Assembly (NCBI GenBank): GCA_016717225.1
Contig: JADKGB010000033.1
Coordinates: forward strand, 18,220-82,219
Source: Flavobacteriales bacterium
GTDB taxonomy: Bacteria > Bacteroidota > Bacteroidia > Flavobacteriales_F > PHOS-HE28
Direction of reading: 5' to 3'
DNA length: 64,000 nucleotides
Positions 1-9,135 of this stretch are shown piece after piece. The translations under genes and the position numbers were made by a program. Under the pieces are notes generated by a model that made no database searches, was not told where the DNA came from, and saw only the letters and a program-made list of their open reading frames with translations. The stretch's first letter is position 1, and each line of letters starts with the position of its first letter.

Positions 1-1298
1 AAAAGGCTTGCGCTCGTGATACCGCTCTTATGCCGGATGTAGGCAGTCACCGGATACGGGTTCACTGTTTCGTATGTGTCCGTGAGCTTTTGATGACGGA
101 TCAACAAGGGATCCGCTACCCCGATCCCTTTGGTAATGCAATGGATCGCACCACTGGCTGAAATGATGTTCGCACCCGAGTTGTCACAATCGATACCAAC
201 AACACGATAGCCCGGTAAGGATTCCCTCAGGATCCGCAGGCCTGTAGTGTCGTATTCGGTTCTGTACGTGGGCACAATAACCGTCTTGTTCACGAACACA
301 TTGTTCGCATAAGTACGGTAGCTGGCATCGGGTGCGAAGTTGCCTCCTGCGCTACTCGGCATCGGTATGCGCACGATCCGGTAAGGCTGCCCAAAGCAAT
401 TCGTCTCGTTCGCGGCGATAGCATCGAGGTTGGTTTCCAGCTGCGGGCCGTCACTCAAGCCTTGCGGAAACTCACCAACCAACAACGTTTCCTCGTCTAT
501 CAGTTTCATGTGCATATCGATGTGATTGATCCCATCGTACGGCAGGGTGGTCATCTTGGTATACCGCGCGCTCGTAATACCCATCCAGGTCTGCATAAGC
601 GCATCCACTTGTGCTTCGGTCTTCACGGTCTGGTTGAACTGGCCATCTGGCCCGTTCTCATTCAATACCAATTCGCTGCTGAACGCACCACCGGCGCCAT
701 CCGCCATGAAATTTCCACCGGTATGAACAAGATCGTTCGGCGCGGTGCTCGTGTTGTATACGCCGATGCCTTTGTTCAGCCCGATCACATCCGGAAGGAT
801 ATCATCTTCGGGGCGAGGCCTGTTGTAGATCCAATCCAGCAAGTACAGGCTGTCCACTTCATTTGTATAAATACACTCTGCACCGTAGTCACGCATCCAC
901 ACGCTGTTGAATGGTGCTTGTATGAAATTGATATTGTCCAAGTCGGGCAAGGGACCACCGAACGTGCCATCCTGCAATACGCTTATAACGTCGTTTTCAT
1001 TCTGGCAAATGATGATCACTTCGCATTCGGTTTTCGCGGCCGCCACGATCTGTTTCAGAATGCCATCGTATCCGGCCCAGCAGATGGCCAAGGATTGGAT
1101 CTCTTCCCATTCGGCCATGGTTCGCACTGGCTGGTCCGGTGGCGTGGTGATGCCGCGCTCCATGCCAGCCCGGCTATCGCGATAACCAGGTATGCGCGTG
1201 ATCTCTTCATGAGCAAGCCCGATCGGTAACGGCCGCTCTTGTGCCACAACGATCAAGACAGAGCAAATAGCAAGAATTGCAGCAGAGAAACGGTTCAT
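1..1298 (-). CDS. Secreted peptidyl-arginine/agmatine deiminase family protein, 3' end cut by window
   Basis: Translating the minus strand gives one open frame from an ATG at 1298 to the window edge, about 432 codons without a stop. It opens with a signal peptide (MNRFSAAILAICSVLIVVAQ). The rest reads as the PAD_porph/agmatine deiminase fold: WMRDYG at about 850-900, GGNFMADG near 710, HIDMHMK near 510, and SGAIHCITKG near 145, whose Cys fits the family's catalytic cysteine. Known members hydrolyse the guanidino group of agmatine or peptidyl-arginine. The signal peptide favours an exported, peptidyl-arginine-deiminase-like role over cytoplasmic polyamine synthesis, but this is inference. The C-terminus, and any T9SS sorting domain, lies outside the window. 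The family call is firm; the substrate is open. Confidence 0.88.
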   Translation of the reverse strand, partial: MNRFSAAILAICSVLIVVAQERPLPIGLAHEEITRIPGYRDSRAGMERGITTPPDQPVRTMAEWEEIQSLAICWAGYDGILKQIVAAAKTECEVIIICQNENDVISVLQDGTFGGPLPDLDNINFIQAPFNSVWMRDYGAECIYTNEVDSLYLLDWIYNRPRPEDDILPDVIGLNKGIGVYNTSTAPNDLVHTGGNFMADGAGGAFSSELVLNENGPDGQFNQTVKTEAQVDALMQTWMGITSARYTKMTTLPYDGINHIDMHMKLIDEETLLVGEFPQGLSDGPQLETNLDAIAANETNCFGQPYRIVRIPMPSSAGGNFAPDASYRTYANNVFVNKTVIVPTYRTEYDTTGLRILRESLPGYRVVGIDCDNSGANIISASGAIHCITKGIGVADPLLIRHQKLTDTYETVNPYPVTAYIRHKSGITSASL

Positions 1299-1376
1299 GA
1301 TGTTCGAATTGAGCGCAAGATAGAACCGGCAATAAGGACAGCCCGACCACTGTGCGGGCAGGCTGGGAATGCTGCG

Positions 1377-2810
1377 CTATTTCCTGTCGTTCTTACGGAA
1401 CTGGTCGAACGCGGAGATCACATCACGCACGTACCAGAAAGTCTCGTACCCGCGGCAGTAACCGTTGTGAACCTCAGGCAGGGAGAAGAACCGTGGTTTG
1501 GAAAGAAGGAGTAACGCACGTTCCACATTCCCATCCCATTTCTTCGGATCAAGCCCGAGCCTTTCAGCCAATCGTTGTGCGTCTTTGATATGGCCCGGTC
1601 CCGTATTGTACGAACCGAGAACGAATTTCAAGCGTTGGTCCTTGTTCGGAACACTTTTACGCCAACTGGTATCCAGGTCAGCCAAGTATGTAGTTGCTCC
1701 TCTCAAGTGGCCATTGACCCCGTCGGCGGTATCGACACCGAGCATTTCTGAAGTGCCCGGCATCATTTGCATGAGGCCTTCCGCTCCTGCAAAGGACTTT
1801 GCAGAGCTGTCGAAACGCGATTCCTTGAAAGCAACGGCGGCAAAGAGGGTCCAATCGTATGCGGTACTGTCCGCGTGTGCTTGGAACAAACTGTCGAACG
1901 GGGAAATACTGTCGCTTTCCAGTTGCAGATCCGGTAAAGTGCGCAGCGCGCCTTTGGTCAATTGCCCGTTGGTATAGGAGGTGATGAGGTTCTCAAGTGC
2001 CTCTGTTTCTTTCGGCGAGATAAGGTGGGCGTTCAGTGCCTTGGTGAGTGCTGGTGAATTGGAACGGGTCCCGAAAGCGATCGGTACGGAACGACCCATA
2101 CGCGGGTTGAACGAGACCTGCGGAAGACGTTGTGTTTCGAGCCGACCGATAGCATCTGGAACGACGATCGCCTTGCACTTTCCTATCGATAATTGCGCGA
2201 GCAGATCTTCAGGCAACGAACTGTCCGTGCGAAGCACTACATGACCGAAGGAACTGTCGAGAGGTGTGTTCAACCCGAAGAACGGTGACCAGAAGCTGAT
2301 CAGCAGTGTATCCTGAGCGTCCTTGTTGCCTTTTTTCCTGATCGTTGAGCGTACCAACGGATCCGTGTTCAGTTGGGCACGGAGTGGCGCCACCGTGCGG
2401 TACGGTACTGTGAACGAGATGAACCGCCTTGCTGGTCCATCCGGGCACAGCTGTGCTGCGATCACATCGCCACGTCCTTGTTGTAACATCAACAACATGC
2501 GATCCGGATGATCGACCGGGATCGCTTTCAACTTCAACTTCTCATGCTTCGCGAAGCGTTCGAGCAATTCCCATTCAAGGCCAGACACCGCGCCAGGATG
2601 CTCCTCCCATGACAAGGGGTCACGCAGAACAAGTACCCGCAGGGAATCGGCGCGGATCTGTGACAGGTCACGTTTCACAAGCGGATGCCCCCATGCCGGC
2701 CCTTCGGCTTTACCGAGCAAATGGCCGGGTAGGCCGGGTCGAATGAAGACCAATGCCAGAAGCAAGGCGAACACGCCACTTCCGATCCACGCCGCGCTAT
2801 CCTTTTTCAC
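1377..2810 (-). CDS. MltF-like membrane-bound lytic murein transglycosylase
   Basis: A 477-residue protein. An N-terminal membrane anchor (about residues 8-27) is followed by a solute-binding-protein-like domain (about 50-270) and a C-terminal SLT transglycosylase domain (about 300-450). The SLT part shows FKESRFDSSAKS with the expected catalytic Glu, then AEGLMQMMPGTSEMLG and later LGSYNTGPGH, typical of family 1 lytic transglycosylases that cleave the MurNAc-GlcNAc bond with 1,6-anhydro product. The two-domain order matches MltF of Gram-negative bacteria, acting in the periplasm. Its ATG overlaps the end of the upstream acpH-like gene by 14 bp, so the two are probably co-transcribed. Confidence 0.85.
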   Translation of the reverse strand: MKKDSAAWIGSGVFALLLALVFIRPGLPGHLLGKAEGPAWGHPLVKRDLSQIRADSLRVLVLRDPLSWEEHPGAVSGLEWELLERFAKHEKLKLKAIPVDHPDRMLLMLQQGRGDVIAAQLCPDGPARRFISFTVPYRTVAPLRAQLNTDPLVRSTIRKKGNKDAQDTLLISFWSPFFGLNTPLDSSFGHVVLRTDSSLPEDLLAQLSIGKCKAIVVPDAIGRLETQRLPQVSFNPRMGRSVPIAFGTRSNSPALTKALNAHLISPKETEALENLITSYTNGQLTKGALRTLPDLQLESDSISPFDSLFQAHADSTAYDWTLFAAVAFKESRFDSSAKSFAGAEGLMQMMPGTSEMLGVDTADGVNGHLRGATTYLADLDTSWRKSVPNKDQRLKFVLGSYNTGPGHIKDAQRLAERLGLDPKKWDGNVERALLLLSKPRFFSLPEVHNGYCRGYETFWYVRDVISAFDQFRKNDRK

Positions 2811-3375
2811 TATTCAGGTGTGTACGAAGGGCGCGAAGAAAAGAAGAACACTCATCGATATACTGGGAGCGATGATCGGCCAGAACGGATTCGGCACCGA
2901 TGAGCACATGGGCATTGGGAACTCGCCTTGCCAAGCCGCCCAAGGCACGGGCGATACCGTCCAGGTGCGCGTAGCTCGAGAGCCAATCGTTCTTCACCAT
3001 GAACGGCAGCATGTATTGCGTGCGCTCGGGCATCAAATGGGTATGTGAGTTCAGCGTTGCATACATGCGTTGCACGAAGGTGTGAAGCGGATCATCACTG
3101 TGCTCCGGCCATGTGGATGCGATGCAGTGATCATAAAAAACATCGAGCGCGACCCCGGCGAATTTGCCACAGTGGGCGCGCAGACGTTCGCGACCAATAA
3201 GCGTGATCGGATGTGTATCGGTGAACGTATCAATGGCGCGATGCAGGCGAATGCCTTGCTGCAAACCTTCATTGAAGCGGGATAGGTCACGACCTTTCAC
3301 GGCATCGGCCATGAAATTGCCCGTGATCACCAACGGTTCGTTACCGGAAAGCACCAAGTGGCCAAGGAAATTCAC
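2797..3375 (-). CDS. Acyl carrier protein phosphodiesterase (AcpH-like)
   Basis: I start this gene at the GTG at 3375, giving VNFLGHLVLS, because AcpH-family proteins begin at this NFLGHL motif and are about 190 residues long. The frame stays open to an ATG at 3513, but that adds a low-complexity leader and runs into the divergent kinase gene. Visible family motifs are GNFMADAVKG, GIRLHRAID and DVFYDHCIASTW. Family members remove the 4'-phosphopantetheine arm from acyl carrier protein in the cytoplasm. Length from the GTG is 192 residues. It lies 125 bp from the divergent histidine kinase and overlaps the downstream mltF-like gene. Confidence 0.8.
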   Translation of the reverse strand: MNFLGHLVLSGNEPLVITGNFMADAVKGRDLSRFNEGLQQGIRLHRAIDTFTDTHPITLIGRERLRAHCGKFAGVALDVFYDHCIASTWPEHSDDPLHTFVQRMYATLNSHTHLMPERTQYMLPFMVKNDWLSSYAHLDGIARALGGLARRVPNAHVLIGAESVLADHRSQYIDECSSFLRALRTHLNSEKG

Positions 3376-3500
3376 GGCGCAAGATGCATGATCGTTCTTG
3401 GTTCGGTCAACGGCGATAGCATCCGTCACCGATCGTCTTTCTTCATTGCCGTTCATGGAAACACGTTCGACACCCGGGCAAAGGCAGATACTTTGGCAGC

Positions 3501-4559
3501 GTGCAAGCCACATTTCGTCGCCAACTTCTGTATTGGGGCACGCAACTGATCGCGTGGACCGGTTATGTGGTCTTTTTCGGGCTCAGTCTCTGGTTGAACA
3601 ATGAATACACAAGGGGGCAGGGTTATGCGCTGCTTTTGACGTTGTGCATTGGTGTAGGAGCGAGCCATGCATTGCGGAATGTGATCCGCAAACGCGAGTG
3701 GACCGAACAGGCCTTGGGCTTCGCTCTTCCGCGAATGGCGCTATCGGCTGTAGGGCTCGGTTTTGTAGCGACGATGGTGCAAGTGGTGCTCCATGACCTG
3801 TTTTTTCCCTACGCTGCGCCAATTCTCGGTGGTGCTTTCTCGGTGGTGTACGGGCATTTTCTGAGCTGGAGCATCATGCTGCTTGGATGGGGCGTTTGCT
3901 ACTTCGCATATCATTGGTTCATTCGTGGACGTCGTGAGGAGATCCGGAACCTGCGATTGGAAAGCGCCAACCGCGATGGTCAACTCGCGAACCTGCGTGC
4001 ACAGTTGAACCCGCACTTCATGTTCAATGCGCTCAACGGCATTCGCGCACTCATCGATGAGGATCCAGCGCGTGCGAAACAGTCGATAACACAACTCAGT
4101 TCGATCCTGCGCAATGCCATGAGCACGGTGAAGAGGCGAACCGTTCCTCTAGGTGAGGAACTCGATATCGTGAAGGACTACCTGGCGTTGGAAAGCATGC
4201 GTTTCGAGGAGCGATTGCGCACGAGGTTCGATGTCGATCCTTCTTTGGTGCGAGAGCATGTGCCCCCAATGCTTCTGCAAACATTGGTGGAGAATGCAGT
4301 GCGCCACGGCATCGCCAAACTTACCCAAGGTGGTGAGGTGATCATCAGTGCGAAACGAGGCCTGAACGGCTTCGTGCTAAGCGTGAGCAACACGGGTACC
4401 TACGTGGCTGGAAAGGTGAACGGTTCCGGTATTGGCCTCATTGGAACGCGCAAGCGCTTGGAGATGATCTACGGCACCAGTGCTGCTCTGCACATCGAGG
4501 ATCGCGGTGGATTGGTCGTGACCGAGATCGAGATCCCCATCGCTCAAGCCGCTGTTTGA
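3501..4559 (+). CDS. LytS-type sensor histidine kinase
   Basis: 352 residues from a GTG start. The first 140 residues hold about four transmembrane segments, followed by a short linker helix and a His_kinase domain with LRAQLNPHFMFNALN, whose His is the phospho-acceptor. The HATPase domain has LVENAVRHGI (N box) and GSGIGLIGTRKRL (G box). This is the LytS/YehU architecture without a separate extracellular sensor domain, so the signal is unknown. The LytTR response regulator follows 65 bp downstream, the usual pairing in Bacteroidota. The start codon is the least certain point, as no strong ribosome site is visible. Confidence 0.9.
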   Translation: MQATFRRQLLYWGTQLIAWTGYVVFFGLSLWLNNEYTRGQGYALLLTLCIGVGASHALRNVIRKREWTEQALGFALPRMALSAVGLGFVATMVQVVLHDLFFPYAAPILGGAFSVVYGHFLSWSIMLLGWGVCYFAYHWFIRGRREEIRNLRLESANRDGQLANLRAQLNPHFMFNALNGIRALIDEDPARAKQSITQLSSILRNAMSTVKRRTVPLGEELDIVKDYLALESMRFEERLRTRFDVDPSLVREHVPPMLLQTLVENAVRHGIAKLTQGGEVIISAKRGLNGFVLSVSNTGTYVAGKVNGSGIGLIGTRKRLEMIYGTSAALHIEDRGGLVVTEIEIPIAQAAV

Positions 4560-4624
4560 CCCATGGCACCTCCAGTTTTAGAACGCTCCAACTTCTCAAT
4601 TTTCGAACTATCGAACTACCAACC

Positions 4625-5335
4625 ATGAAAGCACTCATCATCGACGACGAACGTCTAGCGCGCAAGGAGCTTGCAAGTCTGCTCGAAAAATTCGAAGGCA
4701 TCGAAGTGGTAGGTGAAGCCGCCAACGCCGACGAGGCCGAAGAGCGCATTGCGGAACTGAAGCCAGACCTGCTTTTTCTGGATATCAATATGCCAGGTCG
4801 AGATGGGTTCCAATTGCTCGAATCTCTGGAACGCGCACCGCTCGTGATCTTCATTACAGCGTATGATGAGCACGCATTGCACGCCTTTCAGGTGAATGCC
4901 ATGGACTACCTGATGAAGCCCATCGATCCAACTCGGTTGGAAGCAGCGATCAGCAAATTGCCGAAGTTGAAGGATAGCGATGTGCCCGAGCGCCAGATCC
5001 TCGGCTTGGAGGATCAGATCTTTTTGAAGGATGGCGAGAAGTGCTGGTTCGTGGGCTTGAAGGACGTGCGCTTGTTCGAGAGCGAGGGCAATTATGTGCG
5101 TGTTCGGTTCGGTGATCAGAAGCCGCTGGTGTTGCGTTCACTGAACAAGCTGGAGGAGAAATTGGACCCGCACGTGTTCTTCCGGGCCAACCGCAAACAC
5201 ATCGTAAACTTGCGCTACGCCGAAAAGATCGACCCGTGGTTCAGTGGCGGCCTGAACGTAACCCTGAAGACGGGCGAGATAGTGGAGGTAAGTCGCAGGC
5301 AGGCGGCGCGGTTCAAGGAGTTGATGAGCTTGTAA
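4625..5335 (+). CDS. LytTR-family response regulator
   Basis: The protein starts at the ATG at 4625 (MKALIIDDERLARKELASLL), where the receiver domain begins; an open stretch upstream is not needed. The receiver domain (about residues 1-120) has the acidic pair DD, the phospho-accepting Asp in LLFLDINMPGRDG, and the conserved Lys in DYLMKPID. The C-terminal LytTR DNA-binding domain (about 140-236) shows LFESEGNYVRV and FFRANRKHIVNL. It should receive phosphate from the LytS-like kinase just upstream and act as a cytoplasmic transcription factor. The target genes cannot be told from the sequence. Confidence 0.93.
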   Translation: MKALIIDDERLARKELASLLEKFEGIEVVGEAANADEAEERIAELKPDLLFLDINMPGRDGFQLLESLERAPLVIFITAYDEHALHAFQVNAMDYLMKPIDPTRLEAAISKLPKLKDSDVPERQILGLEDQIFLKDGEKCWFVGLKDVRLFESEGNYVRVRFGDQKPLVLRSLNKLEEKLDPHVFFRANRKHIVNLRYAEKIDPWFSGGLNVTLKTGEIVEVSRRQAARFKELMSL

Positions 5336-5355
5336 AGCTGGGAGTAGAGGTTCTG

Positions 5356-7863
5356 TTATCTCAACAACTGCCCATCATTCCCAAAGGGTCTCACCAGTTC
5401 ATACTTCAGATCCTTCAGCACACTGGCCTTCACGTTGATGCGCACGGTGAAACTCTTTCGTAGACCAAGTGGGATCACGTTCAGGTTGAACTCCCAGCAG
5501 TGCATGTCCCAATAGAGGTTCAACGAAGTCGGGGTCCATTCTTCTGCTTCCAGGTCATAACCGCTGTTGAAGCCGAGCTTCCACCATTTGAGGAAGGTGA
5601 AGTCGCCGTTGAAAAGCAGGCTTTGACTTTGCTGGTCGGTGAATTCGGTTTCTTTCCAATTGCGCGCCAAATTGTAACTGTAGTTCACGCGTAAGCGCCA
5701 TGGTACATTGAAACTCACATCGGCACCTTTGGATGGATCGGCTTCACCTACCACCGGTTGGGTGTTGTTGTTCACAGGCTGGCTCGTTGCACTCTGGCCA
5801 TAACGGGGACTCTTCAATTCAACCCCAGCGGCGAGATTTGCGTTCAGAAGTCTGGCAAGCCGGCCATCCAGTTCGCGCTGTGTGCGCGAAATGCGAGTAC
5901 CAGCAGTGTTGGTGGAGTAGGGGTCCCACACGCTCGAAAGGTTCACATCCAACACGTTGAAGAACTGTGTTCGTGCACTAAGGTTCACCGGGTTCCAATT
6001 CAACGAATCCTTCAGCAGGTCGTAGCTCGTACTCAAGCCAACGAAATCGAGGAGCTTGATCTTCTTGAACTGTGGGTCGCCTGCGGCGTCGGGCTTGTTG
6101 TCGAGCACTTTCGCTTCCAGACTTTGCACCAGACCCAGGCTGAGCATTCCACTTTCAGTAGCAGGCGGTGCGCCGTAAATGCCGATCTCGTACGGGTTGT
6201 ATGAAGCTTCACCGCCCGAGGTTCCGAATGGGCCGAAGACGCGCGTATCGTTGCCAGGAGTGTAGCTGAAGCCCGCGTTGGGTGTGATCACGTGGCGGAT
6301 GGCCTTCAGCTTCTTTCCACGGAATGTGTACATGCCGTATAGCTTGCTGGTGAGCGAGGCGCCCGCGCTCCAATCGAAGGGTGCGGCGAAACGCGCTATA
6401 GTGTCCGTTATCACGGTGTCTTGTTCCACTGTGTATGTCTTCCGCAACTGATCGAAGTACATGCGATCAGTGAAACGTACTTCAGGGTTCAAGGAGAAGA
6501 AACGTGATTTGAACGATGTGCCGATCGCGCCTGTGTGGCGAAGTCCGTTCCGCATTTGGCGCGCCAGCACGGGCAGGTTATCAAGGAACAATTGATCCTC
6601 GGTCGTACTGATCCGATTGTCGAAGCTGCTGCTCCAGCTAAGACCGATGTTGTCGGTCCAATTGCGCCCGCCAACGTGGTCCTCACTTCGGAACCAGTCT
6701 GCCGGGAACACCCGCTGCACATTGAAAGTTGCGGTGGGCAGGGTAAGGTCAAAGGTCTGGTTCAACGTGTTCTGGCTATGTCGAAGGCCAACCGCCAAAC
6801 TGTACGGTTTTCCTATCCACAGGTGGTTCCATTGCACATTGCTCTGGAACGTATTGCTCAGGTAATCGCCTGTAGAACTATTGAAGTTGTTGGTGAAATT
6901 GGTGCTACTGCCGATGTTCACGCTGCCTGTGAATCGATCGGTAAGGCTGGCTTTGGGATCCACCACATGGTTCCAGCGAATGAAGAAGTTGTTCTGTTTG
7001 CTGAAGTCGGGGTACTCGCGAATACTGTTCAGCAATGTGCTACGGCTGATGTCCAACGATCCACTGTAACGGTAACGTGTCCTGTATCGCGAAACCGCGC
7101 GCAAGCCCCAACTTCCCCGGCTGTAGATGTCGCCTGTGAGTTGAAGATCGAAATGCTCGCCGAGCGGCAAATAGTAACCCCCGTTCAGAAAAAAATACCC
7201 GAGCTGCGGACTGTTACCGTATGTAGGCACCAATATCCCGGCGGATCCATTGTGGTGGTTCGGAAATAGGCCAAAAGGGATCACGAGTGGGGTGGGCACA
7301 TTCCCGATCTTCATGATCGCGGGACCGGTCACGATCTTGTCATCCGGTATCACCATCATTCTGCTCACCGCGAAGTGGTAATGCGGCTTCGGCCTATCGC
7401 ATGTGGTGAGCATGCCCCCACGGCTGTGCACTTCATCGTTCGGAAGTCTTTTGCTCTTGTGCGCTATGGCGTACAGTTGGTCCTCCGTGGTGCGCACCTC
7501 GCGGATCATGCCCTTCTTCGAGCGGAAATTGTATCGGATACTATCGGCGGTCACTGTCTTCCCGCCTTGTTTGAACTCAGGAAGGCCAGTCATGTGCCCG
7601 GTGCTATCCGGCGCACCAAAGGCCTGTGTTTCTTCGTTCTTCAGGTCCAACACAATGCGCTCGGCGGAAAGCTCCAAACCATCGTAATTCACCTTGGCCG
7701 CGCCAAAGAGGTACACGATCTGGTTAGCCAAGTCGTAGCGCATGCTGTCCCGAGCACTGTACGTAACCTCTTCCTTCAACGATTGCGCCTTAGCCTCCGA
7801 ACCCATGCATACTGTCAACAGGAACGTGATGAAAACCGCGATCGGCGCAGATCCTGTGCGCAT
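5356..7863 (-). CDS. lptD: LPS-assembly outer membrane protein LptD (Bacteroidota type)
   Basis: About 835 residues from the ATG at 7863, chosen because it begins a clean signal peptide (MRTGSAPIAVFITFLLTVC, ending near AKAQ). A start at 7917 is possible, and the frame is open further upstream. Residues about 30-200 form an OstA/LptA-like N-domain (VTYSARDSMRYDL, ELSAERIVLDL, ADSIRYNFRSKKG). The rest is a long beta-barrel region with alternating aromatic strands, ending near VNVKASVLKDLKYELVRPF. LptD inserts lipopolysaccharide into the outer leaflet. It is transcribed divergently from the amidase gene. Barrel length and strand pattern resemble other Bacteroidota LptD proteins. Confidence 0.85.
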   Translation of the reverse strand: MRTGSAPIAVFITFLLTVCMGSEAKAQSLKEEVTYSARDSMRYDLANQIVYLFGAAKVNYDGLELSAERIVLDLKNEETQAFGAPDSTGHMTGLPEFKQGGKTVTADSIRYNFRSKKGMIREVRTTEDQLYAIAHKSKRLPNDEVHSRGGMLTTCDRPKPHYHFAVSRMMVIPDDKIVTGPAIMKIGNVPTPLVIPFGLFPNHHNGSAGILVPTYGNSPQLGYFFLNGGYYLPLGEHFDLQLTGDIYSRGSWGLRAVSRYRTRYRYSGSLDISRSTLLNSIREYPDFSKQNNFFIRWNHVVDPKASLTDRFTGSVNIGSSTNFTNNFNSSTGDYLSNTFQSNVQWNHLWIGKPYSLAVGLRHSQNTLNQTFDLTLPTATFNVQRVFPADWFRSEDHVGGRNWTDNIGLSWSSSFDNRISTTEDQLFLDNLPVLARQMRNGLRHTGAIGTSFKSRFFSLNPEVRFTDRMYFDQLRKTYTVEQDTVITDTIARFAAPFDWSAGASLTSKLYGMYTFRGKKLKAIRHVITPNAGFSYTPGNDTRVFGPFGTSGGEASYNPYEIGIYGAPPATESGMLSLGLVQSLEAKVLDNKPDAAGDPQFKKIKLLDFVGLSTSYDLLKDSLNWNPVNLSARTQFFNVLDVNLSSVWDPYSTNTAGTRISRTQRELDGRLARLLNANLAAGVELKSPRYGQSATSQPVNNNTQPVVGEADPSKGADVSFNVPWRLRVNYSYNLARNWKETEFTDQQSQSLLFNGDFTFLKWWKLGFNSGYDLEAEEWTPTSLNLYWDMHCWEFNLNVIPLGLRKSFTVRINVKASVLKDLKYELVRPFGNDGQLLR

Positions 7864-7957
7864 TAGCCCACGTCTACTTTCGCGATCCGATGCGATAGGT
7901 TTCTGCGGTGCGCTCATACAGCGGCCGAAAGTAGCGAAGCGCAACAGGGGTATCCGG

Positions 7958-9124
7958 ATGGGGAATATCACACGAGCAAAACGATGGATGGCGGCCGCGA
8001 TGGCCTTGCTTGGGGCGGTCGCACAGACCTTGCCACAAAGTGCCGGCGACCCCAATGCCATCGATGTGATCTGCTTGGATGCTGGCCATGGCGGTAAGGA
8101 CCCTGGCAACTTGGGCACTGGCCGTTTCAAGAACACGGAGAAGCAGATCGCGCTCAAGGTGACCAAATTGGTCGGCAACTACATCAGCAAGAACTTTCCA
8201 AGTGTAAAGGTGGTTTATACACGTGAAGATGACCGCTTCATCGAATTGGACGAACGTTGCAATATCGCCAACCGGGCGAAGGCTGACGTTTTCATCAGCA
8301 TACACTGCAATGCGAACGATAACCATGATCCGCACGGCACGGAGAGCTTCGTGATGGGCTTGCACAAGACCGAAGCGAACATGCGAACGGCCATGAAGGA
8401 GAACGCTTCGATCCTCCTGGAAGAAGGCCACGCCTTGAAATACGATGGCTACGACCCCAAGGACCCGGAAAGCATGATCGCGTTGAGTTTGCGCCAGAAT
8501 GCCTACATCGATCACGGTCTCTTGTTGAGTGCCGCTGTTCAGCGTCAGTTCAAGGAACGTACAGGCCGACTTGATAGAGGTGTGAAACAGGCGGGTTTTC
8601 TGGTGATCAGTTACACCACGATGCCCGCGATACTGATCGAGCTGGGTTTCCTTACCAACAATGAGGAAGAGGATTATTTACAGAGCGAAAAAGGACAGGA
8701 GCAAATGGCCAGCTCCATCTACCGGGCTTTCAAAGAGTACAAGGCCGAGATCGAAGGCACCGATGTGAAAGTGGATCAAGCAGAACCTGACAGCACGGCC
8801 GTCGACACTTCCCGTTCCGAGCCGAAACTTGTTCCACTTTCGAAGGACAGCGGCGTTCGTTTCAAAGTGCAGATCACCACCACATCGAAACGAATGGAGT
8901 TGAAGCCGAAGAATTTCAAGGGTTTGGAAGGAGTGGAGGAGGTCAAGGGCAACGATCTTTGGAAATACACGGTTGGCAATGAGCGGACGCTGGATGCGGC
9001 GCGGGCCGTTCAGAACGTCTGCCGAGAGAAGGGATACGATGGCTGTTTCATTGTAGCCTTTGACAAGAGCGGGCAGCGGATCCCTGATCTTCAGCAAGCT
9101 GTTACTTTGACCCGCGACTTCTGA
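7958..9124 (+). CDS. N-acetylmuramoyl-L-alanine amidase with C-terminal SPOR-like domain
   Basis: I choose the ATG at 7958 (MGNITRAKRWMAAAMALLGAV, a signal peptide); an upstream extension overlaps lptD and looks spurious. The Amidase_3 domain covers about residues 35-260: CLDAGHGGKDPGN (zinc His), NTEKQIAL (zinc-region Glu), FISIHCNAND (zinc His) and ILIELGFLTN (catalytic Glu). The last 90 residues (VRFKVQITTTSKRM to GCFIVAFDKSGQRI) look like a SPOR peptidoglycan-binding domain. The enzyme cleaves stem peptides from MurNAc in the periplasm, usually at division sites. The MCE gene follows 12 bp downstream, suggesting one operon. Confidence 0.9.
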   Translation: MGNITRAKRWMAAAMALLGAVAQTLPQSAGDPNAIDVICLDAGHGGKDPGNLGTGRFKNTEKQIALKVTKLVGNYISKNFPSVKVVYTREDDRFIELDERCNIANRAKADVFISIHCNANDNHDPHGTESFVMGLHKTEANMRTAMKENASILLEEGHALKYDGYDPKDPESMIALSLRQNAYIDHGLLLSAAVQRQFKERTGRLDRGVKQAGFLVISYTTMPAILIELGFLTNNEEEDYLQSEKGQEQMASSIYRAFKEYKAEIEGTDVKVDQAEPDSTAVDTSRSEPKLVPLSKDSGVRFKVQITTTSKRMELKPKNFKGLEGVEEVKGNDLWKYTVGNERTLDAARAVQNVCREKGYDGCFIVAFDKSGQRIPDLQQAVTLTRDF

Positions 9125-9135
9125 ACCCAACACAG

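Noticed and set aside
462..1229. 255-residue plus-strand frame
   Set aside because: Antisense shadow of the deiminase-family gene, which reads through to the window edge on the minus strand.
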